This document shows, piece by piece, positions 35,162-45,100 of a stretch of DNA of 46,719 nucleotides. Position 1 is the stretch's first letter. Every line of letters begins with the position of its first letter. A program made the position numbers and the translations under genes. The DNA comes from G963674505 sp964575975 (lineage in GTDB: Bacteria > Desulfobacterota > Desulfobacteria > Desulfobacterales > SKZT01). The DNA lies in assembly GCA_964575975.1 (NCBI GenBank), contig CAZNTU010000017.1, positions 1 to 46,719 of the forward strand. Direction: 5' to 3'. The notes under the pieces are model-generated. The model was not told where the DNA came from and made no database searches. It saw only the letters and a program-made list of their open reading frames with translations.

Positions 35162-35204
35162 TTACAGATACAAAAACGCGAATTTTCGACCATAACAGAC
35201 GGAC

Positions 35205-35308
35205 GGCGGTTTGCGACCGGCTTGCAGTAGTTCGAGCGTTCTACGGGTTTGAAGATTCGGGTTCGATTAAAAGTCGTCCCGAAACGAAAACGCCGGTCGC
35301 AACCCGCC
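35205..35308 (+). promoter_or_regulatory. Long-stem structure in the leader of the MocR-type gene
   Basis: A 17-nt arm at 35205-35221 (contains GCGACCGGC) pairs with 35292-35308 (contains GCCGGTCGC), 16 of 17 pairs with one mismatch, across a 70-nt loop. It lies about 40 nt downstream of the predicted start point and 60 nt before the ATG. Confidence 0.6.
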
Positions 35309-35367
35309 TTACAATCAACCATCAACCGTCAAGCGCACAGGTTGAACAAATCGGGAACGGGGATCGG

Positions 35368-36831
35368 ATGGGCGACGGCAGCGGGAATTTCCGGTACCTC
35401 CATTTGGCGGACTACATGGAGTCCAAAATCATGGCCGGGGTCTACAAGGCGGGCGAGAAGCTTCCGTCTATAAGGAAATTGCGCAGCCACACGGGCTTGA
35501 GCATCACGACGGTGTACCAGGCCTATATCGAACTGGAGAAGCGCGGAGTGGCGGAGCCTCGCCGCAAATCGGGCTATTACGTCCGGCCGCTTTTGCAAGA
35601 CATCATGCCCGCGCCCGATCTGGAAAAGCACGAGGCCAGCCCTCGCAAGGTGTCGGTCAATTTCCTGTTCCACGACATCGTGGCCGACATGAGCAACCCG
35701 GAATTTCTTCATTTGGGAGGCGCGAGTCCGGTCCCGGAACTCTTTCCTTGCAAGGCCTTGGCCAACGCGGTCAGGGGAAATCCGGAGCGGGTTTTGAAAT
35801 ACGGCCTTTCCACGTACGAGAATCCGGTAGGCGCCCCCGAATTGAGACGGCTGATCGCCCAGCGGGCTTTGGGGGCCGAATCGGGCGTGGCTGTCGACGA
35901 GGAGGAGATCGTCGTCACCAACGGCTGCATGGAGGCGATCCATTTGTGCCTGCGCGCGGTCGCCGAACCAGGGGACGCGGTCGCGGTGGAATCCCCCACG
36001 TTCCACGGGTTTCTTCAACTCCTCGAGGATTTGAATCTGTTCGCCCTGGAAATTCCCACGGATCCGAAGGACGGCGTCGATCTCGACTTGCTGGAAAAGG
36101 CCTTGGACGAAAACCGAGTCAAAGCGGGACTGTTCGTCCCCAATTTCCAGAACCCGCTGGGGAGCCTCATGCCGGAGCCGAACAAAAGGCGACTTGTCGA
36201 GATATTCAATAGAAGGAACGTACCGATCATCGAGGACGGCGTCTACCGAGAACTTTATTTCGAAAACGAACGCCCACGGACACTTAAATCCTTCGACCGG
36301 GATGGAATGGTGCTTTATTGCTCCTCCTTTTCCAAGTCGCTTTCGCCGGGGCTTCGGGTGGGTTGGACCATGCCCGGCCGGTTCTACGAGAAAATCAGGC
36401 GTTTGAAGCTGAGCACGAGCATCTGTTCGGGAACGCTGAACCAGGCGATCGTCGCCCGTTTTTTGAAATTCGGCGGGTACGAACGTCACCTGAGGAAACT
36501 TCGGACCGCGCTGAAGAGACAGACGAGCGATCTGTTGATGGCGATTTCGCGCTATTTTCCACAAGAGACGCGGGTAACGGCCCCTTCGGGAGGCTTGGTC
36601 GTTTGGGTCCGTCTTCCGCCCGAGATCGACAGCGTGGAAATCTACAAGGAAGCCCGCAAAAAAGGCATTTGCGTGCTTCCGGGACAGTTGTGCTCGACCC
36701 GGGAACGGTTTCGGTGCTGCCTTCGCTTGAGCTGCGCCAATCCGTGGACCCCTCGACTGGAAGAAGGAGTGAAGACGCTTGGCGAACTGATCGAAAACTT
36801 CCTCGAAAGGCAGGGTGCGAGAATAAAATGA
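35368..36831 (+). CDS. MocR/GntR-type regulator with aminotransferase domain
   Basis: A 487-residue transcription factor. Residues 10-75 are a GntR winged helix (LADYMESKIMAGVYKAGEKL, SIRKLRSHTGLSITTVYQAY). From about residue 100 an aminotransferase fold follows with PLP residues FQNPLG, EDGVYREL and Lys323 in SFSKSLSPGLRVGW. MocR proteins sense PLP or an amino compound through this domain and usually control a divergent gene and themselves. The ATG at 35368 has GGGGAT nearby. It overlaps the endonuclease V gene by ATGA. Confidence 0.92.
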   Translation: MGDGSGNFRYLHLADYMESKIMAGVYKAGEKLPSIRKLRSHTGLSITTVYQAYIELEKRGVAEPRRKSGYYVRPLLQDIMPAPDLEKHEASPRKVSVNFLFHDIVADMSNPEFLHLGGASPVPELFPCKALANAVRGNPERVLKYGLSTYENPVGAPELRRLIAQRALGAESGVAVDEEEIVVTNGCMEAIHLCLRAVAEPGDAVAVESPTFHGFLQLLEDLNLFALEIPTDPKDGVDLDLLEKALDENRVKAGLFVPNFQNPLGSLMPEPNKRRLVEIFNRRNVPIIEDGVYRELYFENERPRTLKSFDRDGMVLYCSSFSKSLSPGLRVGWTMPGRFYEKIRRLKLSTSICSGTLNQAIVARFLKFGGYERHLRKLRTALKRQTSDLLMAISRYFPQETRVTAPSGGLVVWVRLPPEIDSVEIYKEARKKGICVLPGQLCSTRERFRCCLRLSCANPWTPRLEEGVKTLGELIENFLERQGARIK

Positions 36832-37493
36832 CGGAAAAGAAAGCTATAGAAAATTCCAACATATGGAACGTCACCCCGAAGCAAGCCGTGCAGATCCAGC
36901 GGGAAATGGCCCGGCTGGTATCGGAAACACGGGATTTCGACGAGATCGAAACCGTCGCGGGCGTCGATTCGAGCGTTCGCAAAGGCCGAGCGAAGGCCGC
37001 CGTCGTCGTGCTCGATTTCGGGACCCTGGAGGTGATCGACGCCGCCGTGGCGGAAGGGCCGGTTTCTTTTCGTTATGTGCCCGGGCTGCTGACGTTCAGG
37101 GAAGGGCCGTTGATTGTCGAGGCCGTCGAAAAATTGATCCGGAAACCGGATTTGATCGTTTTCGACGGCCAAGGCAGGGCGCACCCGCGACGCCTGGGCA
37201 TAGCGAGCCATATGGGCGTTTTGCTCGACATTCCGTCGATCGGTTGCGCCAAAAAGCGCCTTTGGGGCGAATACGGTGAACCGGGCCTCGAAAAGGGGAG
37301 CGTTTCGCCCCTGACTCACAAGGGCGAGGCGATCGGCTCGGTTTTGCGCACGCGCGCGGGGGTGAAGCCCGTTTTCGTTTCCGTCGGCCACCGGATCGAC
37401 CTGGAATCCAGCGTGAAGTTCGTTCTATCATGTTGTCGCAAGTACCGCCTTCCGGAAACCACGCGGGAGGCCCACCGGCTGGCGAAGCTGTAA
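36828..37493 (+). CDS. nfi: Endonuclease V
   Basis: A 221-residue repair endonuclease that nicks DNA one nucleotide 3' of deoxyinosine (made by adenine deamination). Catalytic residues appear as VAGVDSS (Asp47), LTFREGPL (Glu), and FDGQGRAHPRRLGIASHMGV (Asp and the His of the family signature). C-terminal SVGHRIDLESS is also conserved. The ATG overlaps the MocR stop, so it is coupled to a regulator with no evident functional link. Upstream in-frame sequence within the MocR gene is a shadow. Confidence 0.95.
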   Translation: MTEKKAIENSNIWNVTPKQAVQIQREMARLVSETRDFDEIETVAGVDSSVRKGRAKAAVVVLDFGTLEVIDAAVAEGPVSFRYVPGLLTFREGPLIVEAVEKLIRKPDLIVFDGQGRAHPRRLGIASHMGVLLDIPSIGCAKKRLWGEYGEPGLEKGSVSPLTHKGEAIGSVLRTRAGVKPVFVSVGHRIDLESSVKFVLSCCRKYRLPETTREAHRLAKL

Positions 37494-37698
37494 GGTCCCT
37501 GGCATGAATCGGCAGTGCCCCTTTGGTGATCGTTCCATTTGCAGTTGCGCTTTAGCCGTTTAAAAGCATGCCATGCACGGCCAAACTCGTCGATAGGGAA
37601 CGGTAAACCGATCATGAAAAGATTCGATTCAGAACATTCCGCCTCCAAATCTAATGGAAAATATCGAAAAAAATATTTTAATGTCAAAAAATAAACAC

Positions 37699-37727
37699 TT
37701 GCAAAATAAATGAAGGTCGTTCATAAT
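37699..37727 (+). promoter_or_regulatory. Promoter of the small lipoprotein gene
   Basis: TTGCAA -35 (37699-37704), 17-bp spacer, CATAAT -10 (37722-37727). Expected start near 37734 and a leader of about 65 nt containing the palindrome. Confidence 0.6.
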
Positions 37728-37751
37728 GCGCCCGAGGTTTGGAAACCGGAA

Positions 37752-37767
37752 CGCAATTCGAATTGCG
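37752..37767. promoter_or_regulatory. Perfect 16-bp palindrome, possible operator
   Basis: CGCAATTCGAATTGCG reads the same on both strands. It is 25 bp downstream of the -10 element in the untranslated leader of the lipoprotein gene. It could be a repressor site; no family could be assigned. Confidence 0.5.
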
Positions 37768-37800
37768 CGAATTTTAACCGTTTGAATCGAGGAGCTAAGA

Positions 37801-38172
37801 ATGAAAGAAAGAGTTCGTTGTTATTCGTTGTTTTTCGTTTTAGTGGCGTTTGGACTGGCTTTTGCTTCGTGCGGAGGGGGCGGCGCCGTGAAAAACGGCA
37901 TCGACGGCGTTTGGAAGACCGAAAAGGGGGATGAAATCGTCAAGATAAATCTGGCAGGGGAAAACAAGACGGTCGAGTTCGACGGCCAGGTCCATAAAGC
38001 CGTGATCGAGAAGGAAGACGACAAAACCGTGATCGTCAGGATCGAGGAAGGCGAAACACAATCCACCGTAAGTTTCTCGAGGATGTGGAACGACAACGGT
38101 TCGGATTTCACATTGGTTTTTCTTCTTCCCGACGGCAGCCGCTGGGATCTTATCGCGCAAAGCCACAGCTGA
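37801..38172 (+). CDS. Small lipoprotein, unknown function
   Basis: A 123-residue lipoprotein: signal peptide with hydrophobic core SLFFVLVAFGLAFA and lipobox FASC, so the mature protein is acylated at about Cys24, followed by a Gly-rich linker. The mature part (IDGVWKTEKGDEIVKI, KTVIVRIEEGE, FTLVFLLPDGSRWDLI) looks like a small beta-barrel or beta-sandwich. No family recognised. GAGGAG precedes the ATG, with its own promoter and a strong terminator, so it is a single-gene unit. Confidence 0.8.
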   Translation: MKERVRCYSLFFVLVAFGLAFASCGGGGAVKNGIDGVWKTEKGDEIVKINLAGENKTVEFDGQVHKAVIEKEDDKTVIVRIEEGETQSTVSFSRMWNDNGSDFTLVFLLPDGSRWDLIAQSHS

Positions 38173-38180
38173 AAGACTCT

Positions 38181-38196
38181 CGACCGGGAACGGTCG
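38181..38196 (+). terminator. Small hairpin after the lipoprotein stop
   Basis: Arms CGACCG (38181-38186) and CGGTCG (38191-38196) with a GGAA loop, 9 bp after the stop codon. No T-run follows, so termination, if any, is more likely at the second hairpin downstream. Confidence 0.3.
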
Positions 38197-38258
38197 GAAG
38201 GATTGACGCGAATTATATAGAACGACAAAAAAAATCGATCGAAAAACGGGATGACAGG

Positions 38259-38296
38259 AAAAGGCGGGGCGAATATGCGCTTCGCCTTTTCTCTTT
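38259..38296 (+). terminator. Rho-independent terminator
   Basis: A 13-bp stem (arms AAAAGGCGGGGCG and CGCTTCGCCTTTT, two G-U pairs) with loop AATATG, followed by CTCTTT. It ends the lipoprotein unit before recC. Confidence 0.85.
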
Positions 38297-38427
38297 GCAT
38301 TTCCATTCACAGACCCGCCAACCTAAATTCCAATCATCCCCGCATTTTTTCCTTGCACTTTTCTCCGTTTCTGATACCGATTTCAAAACAATTTTGAGTC
38401 GAACCTTTTTTCGGAAAAATCGGACCC

Positions 38428-41400
38428 ATGCCTATCGAACTCAATTTCGGCAATCACTTGGAAACCTTGGCGGAAAGGCTGAACGACGAGTTTCGCGCAG
38501 AATGCGAAGGCAAGCCCGACATCTTCGTGCCGTCGCTCGTTCTCGTCCCCAACGCCAATCTCAAAAAATGGCTGCAACTGAGATTGGCGAAAAAAAACGG
38601 CGTCATGATGAACATCGATTTTCAATTTCTCGAGACGGGCTTGTGGCGGCTTCTGGAATCCCTGGAAGAAAAACCGGGGCAAGCCGAGTTACTGGATTTG
38701 AAATCCGGAAGAATAGTCCTCCTGCGCGTTCTGGAAAGCCTCGACCCTGCGGACGACGTTTTCGCGCCGGTCCTTGATTACTTGAAAGGCTCTGGGACAT
38801 CCGAAAAGTCTCCCGACCGCGAAAGAAGAAAGTGGCAGTTGGCCGAAAGGTTTTCGGCCTTGTTCGGCGACTACGAGTTCCACCGGGAGGAAATGGTCCG
38901 GGAATGGCTCGGCCCGGATTTCGCTGCGGAAGACGAGACGATTCGGTGCCAAAGAGGCCTTTACCTGCAAGCCGGAAAACTCCGCGAGAACATGGGCGAA
39001 GACGGAAAGAGCCGCCTTTCTCTCATGGAATACGCCGACGGGGTCTTTTCCAGGATTTCTCCGAACGCCCCCGCAGGAGAAAGGCCGCCCCGTTTCGTCC
39101 ATCTTTTCGGCTTTTCCGGAATATCGGCTTTCCACCTCGACCTGATAGGCCGCCTGAGCCGTTTCTTTCACTTCGTCTTCTACTCGATCAATCCGTGCCG
39201 GGAATTCTGGGAGGATGTTAAAACCCCGTGGGAGAAAAAAAACTGGATCAAGCGGGCGGGTATGACGAATCTTCGGATCGGCAGGGAGGACGTGGAGCGG
39301 GGCGAGTTGTCCGCCGTAGATTCCAATCCGCTTCTCAGCCTTTGGGGAAAGCCGGGACGGGAAAGCATTCGCACCCTCTGCCAACTCGCGGACTACGACT
39401 TTTACGAGGTCTACGACCTGCGGAGCAACGACGACACGGTATTGAAGAAGATTCAAAACCGGGTGCTGACTTTCCAGGGACCGGGCGAAGGGGCGGACAG
39501 GATTCCCCAGGACGCGTCCCTCCAGATATACGGATGTCCCAGCCGGTTCCGGGAAGTCGAGACGGTCTACAACAGCATCCTTTACAATCTCGAAAAGAAC
39601 GGGAATCTGAAAATGACCGACATCTCCGTGCAGGTCCCGGACATCTCGGCGTACAAACCGGCCATAGACGCCGTTTTCAACCGCAAGCCCCGCGCGATCG
39701 GCTACAACTTGGCCGACGCCCGCGCCGAAATCGAAAGCCTTTACGGAAAGGGAATGATGGATCTTCTGGAACTGGCGTCCGGAAGATTCTCCCGGACGGA
39801 GGTGTTCAAGCTGCTGTTAAACCCCTGCCTCATGCAAAAATGGGGGTTTACGGCCGACAGCGTCGGCACTTTCGGCGCCTGGACTGAAGCCCTGAACATC
39901 TTTCACACGTTCGACCGCGAGGACAAAAGGAAAAGCGGCTATCCGGATTCCGATCTTTTCACGTGGAATCAGGGGCTTTGCCGGATGAAGCTGGGGCGGA
40001 TCATGTCGGACCCTTGCCAGGCGACGACCGACGCGAACGGGACGGACTGCTTGCCGGTCGATTCGAATTTCGCCGGGAAAGTCCCTTACTCCGACGCCGA
40101 ATCCGGGGACCTGGAGCTTGTGGAGACCTTTTGCGCCGTCGTCGAAAAGCTCCGCGAAATCGTTCGCCTCTTCAACGGGGGGGCTTTCACCGGCGAAGAA
40201 TGGAGACGCAACATTCTTTACGCCAGCGACGAGCTGTTCGAAATTCCGCCCGGACTGAAATCGGAGGCCACGGTCCAAAAATCCTTTTTCGAGGCCCTGG
40301 ACGATCTTTTGCTCTACGACCGCCTTGGCAGGGTTCCAGGGGAAAACGACGCGGTTCCGGGAATGGACCTGACCCTGTTCAAGGAGTTCGTCAAATCGGG
40401 GCTTAGCGACATCTGGGGAGGATACGGCGACTATCTCACGAGCGGAGTGACCGTTTCGGCGCTGACGCCCATGCGTCCGATCCCGTTTTCCATCGTTTAC
40501 GTGCTGGGAATGGAGGAGGGCGCTTTTCCGGGCAGGGCCGAGGCCTCCTCCCTGGACCTTCGCTTGAGGAAACGAAAGATCGGGGACATCAGCGCGCCCG
40601 AAAGAAACTGCTATCTTTTCCTGGAACTCCTCCTGTCTGTGCGCGAAAAGCTGTACGTCAGCTACGTCGCCCGCGACCTGCAAAAGGACCGGGAGCTTCA
40701 GCCGTGCTCCGTTCTGAACCAGCTTCGGAGATACGCGGAGAACGAAATCCTGCCCGAGGGCGACAAGTTCGAAATCGTGCAGGTCCCGCTGAAGCCGAGC
40801 AGCGAGAGATACGTCGCGCCCGGCCATATCAACGGATACTCCGACATTCTGGTCAACTATTCGACCGCCGACCGCCTGGTGTACTACCTGGAGTCGGGTC
40901 TCTGGCCGAAAGCGCAGAAAAACCCGAGCCAAGAGAAAAAGGATGCGTGGAAGTCCCTGATCCCGGACTTTTCGTTCCAGTGTTCGAACAAGACGCAGAC
41001 GGAGTATCCGACGGAGGACATTGCGGCCAGGCAGCTCCGCTTTTTCCTGGAAAACCCGGTCGGGCAAAGCATCCGTCGCCATCTCGGACTTTTCGACGAA
41101 ACCGACGGCGTGGAGGACGTCATGGCGGAGGAGGACGAACCTTTCTACGGACGCTTTCCCGCCGACTACCGCCTCGGGGTCGAAACCCTCGGCATGTGGA
41201 TCGACCGCGCCATAGCGGGGGAACCGAAGAAAAATTGGGACGACCTTCTCGTCGGGCTCTGCAAGGGAGTCTACAACAGGTGTCGCATGGAAAGCCTCGT
41301 GCCGGAGGGCGTTTACGGCGAGCTTGACTTCGACAAGGTTCTATCCGAAATCGTCGGCAGGGCCGAAAAACTGAAGCCGTTCCTGGAAAGCGCGAGCGTC

Positions 41401-42096
41401 TCCGAAATGGTCTTCCATGCACTTTGCGTCGGGGAACCTCTCGAACGGCCGGCGTTGCCTCGTCCAAAATGTCGAATTTTGAAACTGCCCCCGGCTTCGA
41501 CGACGATCAAAGTCCCCGACGCTTGCGGCAACCCCGTCGCCAGGCCCGTCCGGTTCCACGGCTGGATTCCGCGCCTTTGGAAAAACCGTGACGGCGCATG
41601 GCACTGCCTTTTGTTGACCGGCAGCCAACGCAAAAGCAAAACGGCGCCGTCCAAGCACTTTCTCGACCCGGCCCTTTCCTATCTTTTGCTGCGCGGCCTG
41701 CAGGACTGCGGAAATCCCGTCGGCGAGGCGCCCGTCTTTTTCCATGTGGCGTACAAAACGGAAAACATATCCTGGGAATTCCAGGTCGGCGCGAACGAGG
41801 CGAAAGCCTACGTCGAAACTCTGGCGAGGCTATATTTGGATCCCCGTCTTCGCGCATGGCTTCCGTACGAGGATGTCGCCGCCGTCGCAGGAAAATTGGA
41901 GAACCTTTGCGACGGCCCCTGGTCCGAACAAGAGGAACGGAATTTCCGGGTCGGTCTTTTGGAAAAATTCGAAGATCTCGACGACCCCTTGGTGCGCTTG
42001 GCAAAGCCGGAAATCCCGTCGGACGCGTTGCAAAAGGCGAGGGAGCGGTTCGGGATTTTCGCCGGGAATGTCAAAAAGGCGGATCGGCGGCCATGA
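38428..42096 (+). CDS. recC: Exodeoxyribonuclease V gamma subunit
   Basis: A 1222-residue RecC protein. N-terminal FVPSLVLVPNANLKKWLQLRLA matches the inactive helicase-like start of RecC (in E. coli, IVVQSPGMAQWLQ type); FVHLFGFSGISAFHLDLI and TVSALTPMRPIPFSIVYVLGMEEGAFP are RecC hallmarks, and the C-terminal half has the inactivated nuclease-like fold. With RecB it processes double-strand breaks and scans for Chi. Length is slightly above E. coli RecC (1122). No strong ribosome site before the ATG. recB begins 25 bp downstream. Confidence 0.93.
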   Translation: MPIELNFGNHLETLAERLNDEFRAECEGKPDIFVPSLVLVPNANLKKWLQLRLAKKNGVMMNIDFQFLETGLWRLLESLEEKPGQAELLDLKSGRIVLLRVLESLDPADDVFAPVLDYLKGSGTSEKSPDRERRKWQLAERFSALFGDYEFHREEMVREWLGPDFAAEDETIRCQRGLYLQAGKLRENMGEDGKSRLSLMEYADGVFSRISPNAPAGERPPRFVHLFGFSGISAFHLDLIGRLSRFFHFVFYSINPCREFWEDVKTPWEKKNWIKRAGMTNLRIGREDVERGELSAVDSNPLLSLWGKPGRESIRTLCQLADYDFYEVYDLRSNDDTVLKKIQNRVLTFQGPGEGADRIPQDASLQIYGCPSRFREVETVYNSILYNLEKNGNLKMTDISVQVPDISAYKPAIDAVFNRKPRAIGYNLADARAEIESLYGKGMMDLLELASGRFSRTEVFKLLLNPCLMQKWGFTADSVGTFGAWTEALNIFHTFDREDKRKSGYPDSDLFTWNQGLCRMKLGRIMSDPCQATTDANGTDCLPVDSNFAGKVPYSDAESGDLELVETFCAVVEKLREIVRLFNGGAFTGEEWRRNILYASDELFEIPPGLKSEATVQKSFFEALDDLLLYDRLGRVPGENDAVPGMDLTLFKEFVKSGLSDIWGGYGDYLTSGVTVSALTPMRPIPFSIVYVLGMEEGAFPGRAEASSLDLRLRKRKIGDISAPERNCYLFLELLLSVREKLYVSYVARDLQKDRELQPCSVLNQLRRYAENEILPEGDKFEIVQVPLKPSSERYVAPGHINGYSDILVNYSTADRLVYYLESGLWPKAQKNPSQEKKDAWKSLIPDFSFQCSNKTQTEYPTEDIAARQLRFFLENPVGQSIRRHLGLFDETDGVEDVMAEEDEPFYGRFPADYRLGVETLGMWIDRAIAGEPKKNWDDLLVGLCKGVYNRCRMESLVPEGVYGELDFDKVLSEIVGRAEKLKPFLESASVSEMVFHALCVGEPLERPALPRPKCRILKLPPASTTIKVPDACGNPVARPVRFHGWIPRLWKNRDGAWHCLLLTGSQRKSKTAPSKHFLDPALSYLLLRGLQDCGNPVGEAPVFFHVAYKTENISWEFQVGANEAKAYVETLARLYLDPRLRAWLPYEDVAAVAGKLENLCDGPWSEQEERNFRVGLLEKFEDLDDPLVRLAKPEIPSDALQKARERFGIFAGNVKKADRRP

Positions 42097-42121
42097 AAAC
42101 AAGTGTCTTCGAGTGAAAGCC

Positions 42122-45100
42122 ATGGAATACATACCCATCACGGATATTGAAAAAATAGATCTGACGCGCCACGCGATCATCGAGGCCTCCGCCGGGACCG
42201 GCAAGACCTACACCATCGAGAACCTGGTCGCCAGAATGCTGATCGAACGACCGGGAATAAGCCTGGAGAACATTCTTCTGGTCACGTTTACGGAAAAGGC
42301 CGCGTGCGAGCTGAAAATGCGCATTCGCGCAAAACTGGAGACGGAACTGGGGAAAATCGAGGATGCCGTACAAAGGAAAAAGATCGAGACCGCCCTGGAC
42401 TCTTTCGACTCTGCCTCCATTCACACGATCCACGGGTTCTGCCAGTCGGTGCTGAAAGACTACGCGTTCGAAAACGGCGCCCCGTTCCAGTGGGAAATCG
42501 TGGAGGATGAAACCCTGTTCGAAAGGCTCCTGAAAGAGCAGATCCGGAAAACCTGGGTTTGCGAATTCGGCGAATGTCTCCCGGACCTTCTGGAGCTTTC
42601 GGGGTTCGGCGGCAAGAAGGACAAGTTCGAGTCGTCTGTTCTAAGCGCTGCGCTCTCCTTCAAGGAATGTTCCGGCGACCGAATCCAACCGAAATTCGAT
42701 CCCGAAAGCTTTTCGAAAGCCGGGGAGACGATCGGCAGGATGCGGAACCTAGTCCGGGATTTGAAGCGACTCGCCAGCGAAGGGGATTTCTGCCGAGGAT
42801 TCGACGACTTGAACTGCCACAAGAAGAAAAAGGACACACTGACGGAAAAAATCGTGGAGCCCCTCTCCAGGCTGTTGCCGAAAATCGATCCGGACCGTTT
42901 CAAATTTTCCCTTCTTATGGATGTCTTGTCGCACGTCCACGACAAAGGTGTCGATTGCCTTCGTCCGCCGTATCTGAAAAAAGGGCCTAACCCGGAGGCC
43001 TGCCCGCACTGGGAAATCGTGGCGAACCGCCTCGAATCTCTGCACGAATGCTATGTTTCCGTAAAGAACGCGCTGGCCGTCGGAAGCATTTATCGGCTTC
43101 AAAAGGACGCCCGCGCGGAAAAAGCGAAAAAAGGGTGGGTCAGTTTCGACGACATGCTTTCCCAAGTTCGCGACGCCCTGTTTTCCCCTAGGGGGGAGCA
43201 GTTGGCGGAGACGCTTCGGAAAAAGTACAAGGCGGCGTTCGTGGACGAGTTCCAGGACACGGACCCGATCCAGTGGGAAATATTCAAGAGGATATTCCTG
43301 CAAGGCGAGGAGGAAAGCCCCGAAAATCTCCTCTTCGTCATCGGGGATCCGAAACAGGCCATCTACGCCTTTCGCGGCGCGGACGTCTACGCCTATCTCG
43401 GCGCCAGGAAAGAAATGGAGAACCTTGGTCGAAGAGGCTTCGCCAATTGCTACAGCCTGTCCGTCAATTGGCGTTCGGAACCCGGCCTTATAAAGGCTTT
43501 CAACCGTCTCTTTCCCGCGCGCGACTGGTTCTCCCAATACGAGGAAAAAAACGCGTTTTCCATCCGCTATCTTCCCGTGGAAGCCCCGGAGGAGGTAATG
43601 CGCAAGTTTTCGATAGAGAAGGACGAATCCGCTCGGGGATTTCTGAATATCGTGGACTTGAACGACGCGTGTCCGAAGGACAAGCCTTCCCTGGCCGCCG
43701 CCAAACCGGTCCTGGCCCGGTTCGTGGCCGAGGAGATCCGGCGTCTCGTCGCCCCGGGGGCGATTCGGCACGGCAGGAAAGGCGAGGCGGCTGTCGATCT
43801 GACCTACGGCGACATTTGCGTACTGGTGCGGGGAAAGAACGATGCCCCCATGCTGGAGCAGGAACTGAGACGCCTGAACATCCCGTACTCCTACTATAAA
43901 AAGCCAGGGCTCTTTTATTCCGACGAGGCGTTCTTCCTAAGCCTGGTGTTTCGCGCCATCCTGGATCCGGGAGACGTTTCGAGCCTGCGCAAGGCGCTTC
44001 TGACGCCTTTCTTCTCTTTCGAACCCGACGCCCTTCATTTCGTCGAGGAGCTTCCTCCCGCGCACCCGGTGAAAAGCCTGTTTTTCGAATGGGGGGAAAA
44101 GGCCATGGCAAGGCGCTGGGGGCGCCTGTTCCAGTCCCTGATGGAGGATTCGGGGCTCGCCTTCCGGGAGTCCTGCAAGATCGACTGGGAGAGATCGCAT
44201 ACCAACTACCGCCAGATTTTCGAGCATCTTCACGATGTCGCCTACCGACAAAATCTCGATTTCAGGGGGATGGCTGCGGTTTTGGACGGCTACAGGAAGG
44301 GAACGGCGACAGCGGAGGAGGGCGTCGATCTGCACCAGATCGAAACCGAGGAAAAAAAGGTGCGGATCATGACCATGCACGTGGCCAAGGGGCTGGAGTT
44401 CCCGGTCGTTTTCGTCTATGGCGGCCTTACGCAACCCGGAAATTACGGAAAGGGATATTGCGTGTTCCACGAGACTTTCCAGGACGGTTCCCCTCCCTGC
44501 AAAGTGTTCGACTTGTCCGAAAGCGTCGGGAAGGAGAAACAATATCTGGAGGACGCGGAAGAGGACAAGCGTCTATATTACGTTGCCCTGACCCGCGCCC
44601 GGCTTAAGCTGTACTGTCCGTACCGGGAGTGGGAGCAAAAACAGTTGTGGGTCGGACCCGTCAGCAGGATTGTCACGCCCGCCCTGAAATGCGCTTTCGG
44701 CCCCGAATCGGGCTTTTCCGAAGCCGAGTTCCCGGAATGCGTGTCTTGGCATCGTCTGGAGTTCGACCAAACTGGCGAAGAAACCGTCGCCGATTCGAAC
44801 GGCGGAAAAATTTCAGGAAGGGAAGGGGACGCGGAAGAAGAACAGGACCGCGGCTCCGGCGCGGAGGACGGGAGATTTCTTCCGACGCCCCTCGTTCCCA
44901 AGACGCCCGCCTTTTTGAACCGGAAAATCGAGCTGGCCTCATTTTCCAGCATTCACCGCATGATCGCCGGCCGGGCGTCGTCGGCCGGGGCGGAACCCTT
45001 CGGGTTTTCCGCCTTGACGGAAAAAGCCCGCGAAGACGACGAGATCGTCGCGTCCCCTCGCGTCCGCGCGGAGGATGGATCGGCCGGACCCGACGACATT

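Larger units (their letters stand above)
37494..37800. other. Intergenic region, 307 bp, with promoter and palindrome
   Basis: No gene supported. The AT-rich middle part leads into a strong promoter candidate at 37699-37727 and a perfect 16-bp palindrome at 37752-37767, both belonging to the lipoprotein gene that follows. Confidence 0.6.

Noticed and set aside
36318..36827. Longer endonuclease V reading frame starting inside the MocR gene
   Set aside because: This part is antagonistic-frame sequence of the MocR gene; the ATGA start gives the normal family length.
41744..42121. Longer RecB N-terminus overlapping recC
   Set aside because: The extension is a shadow of the recC 3' end; the RecB Walker A motif is expected close to the N-terminus, as with the ATG at 42122.
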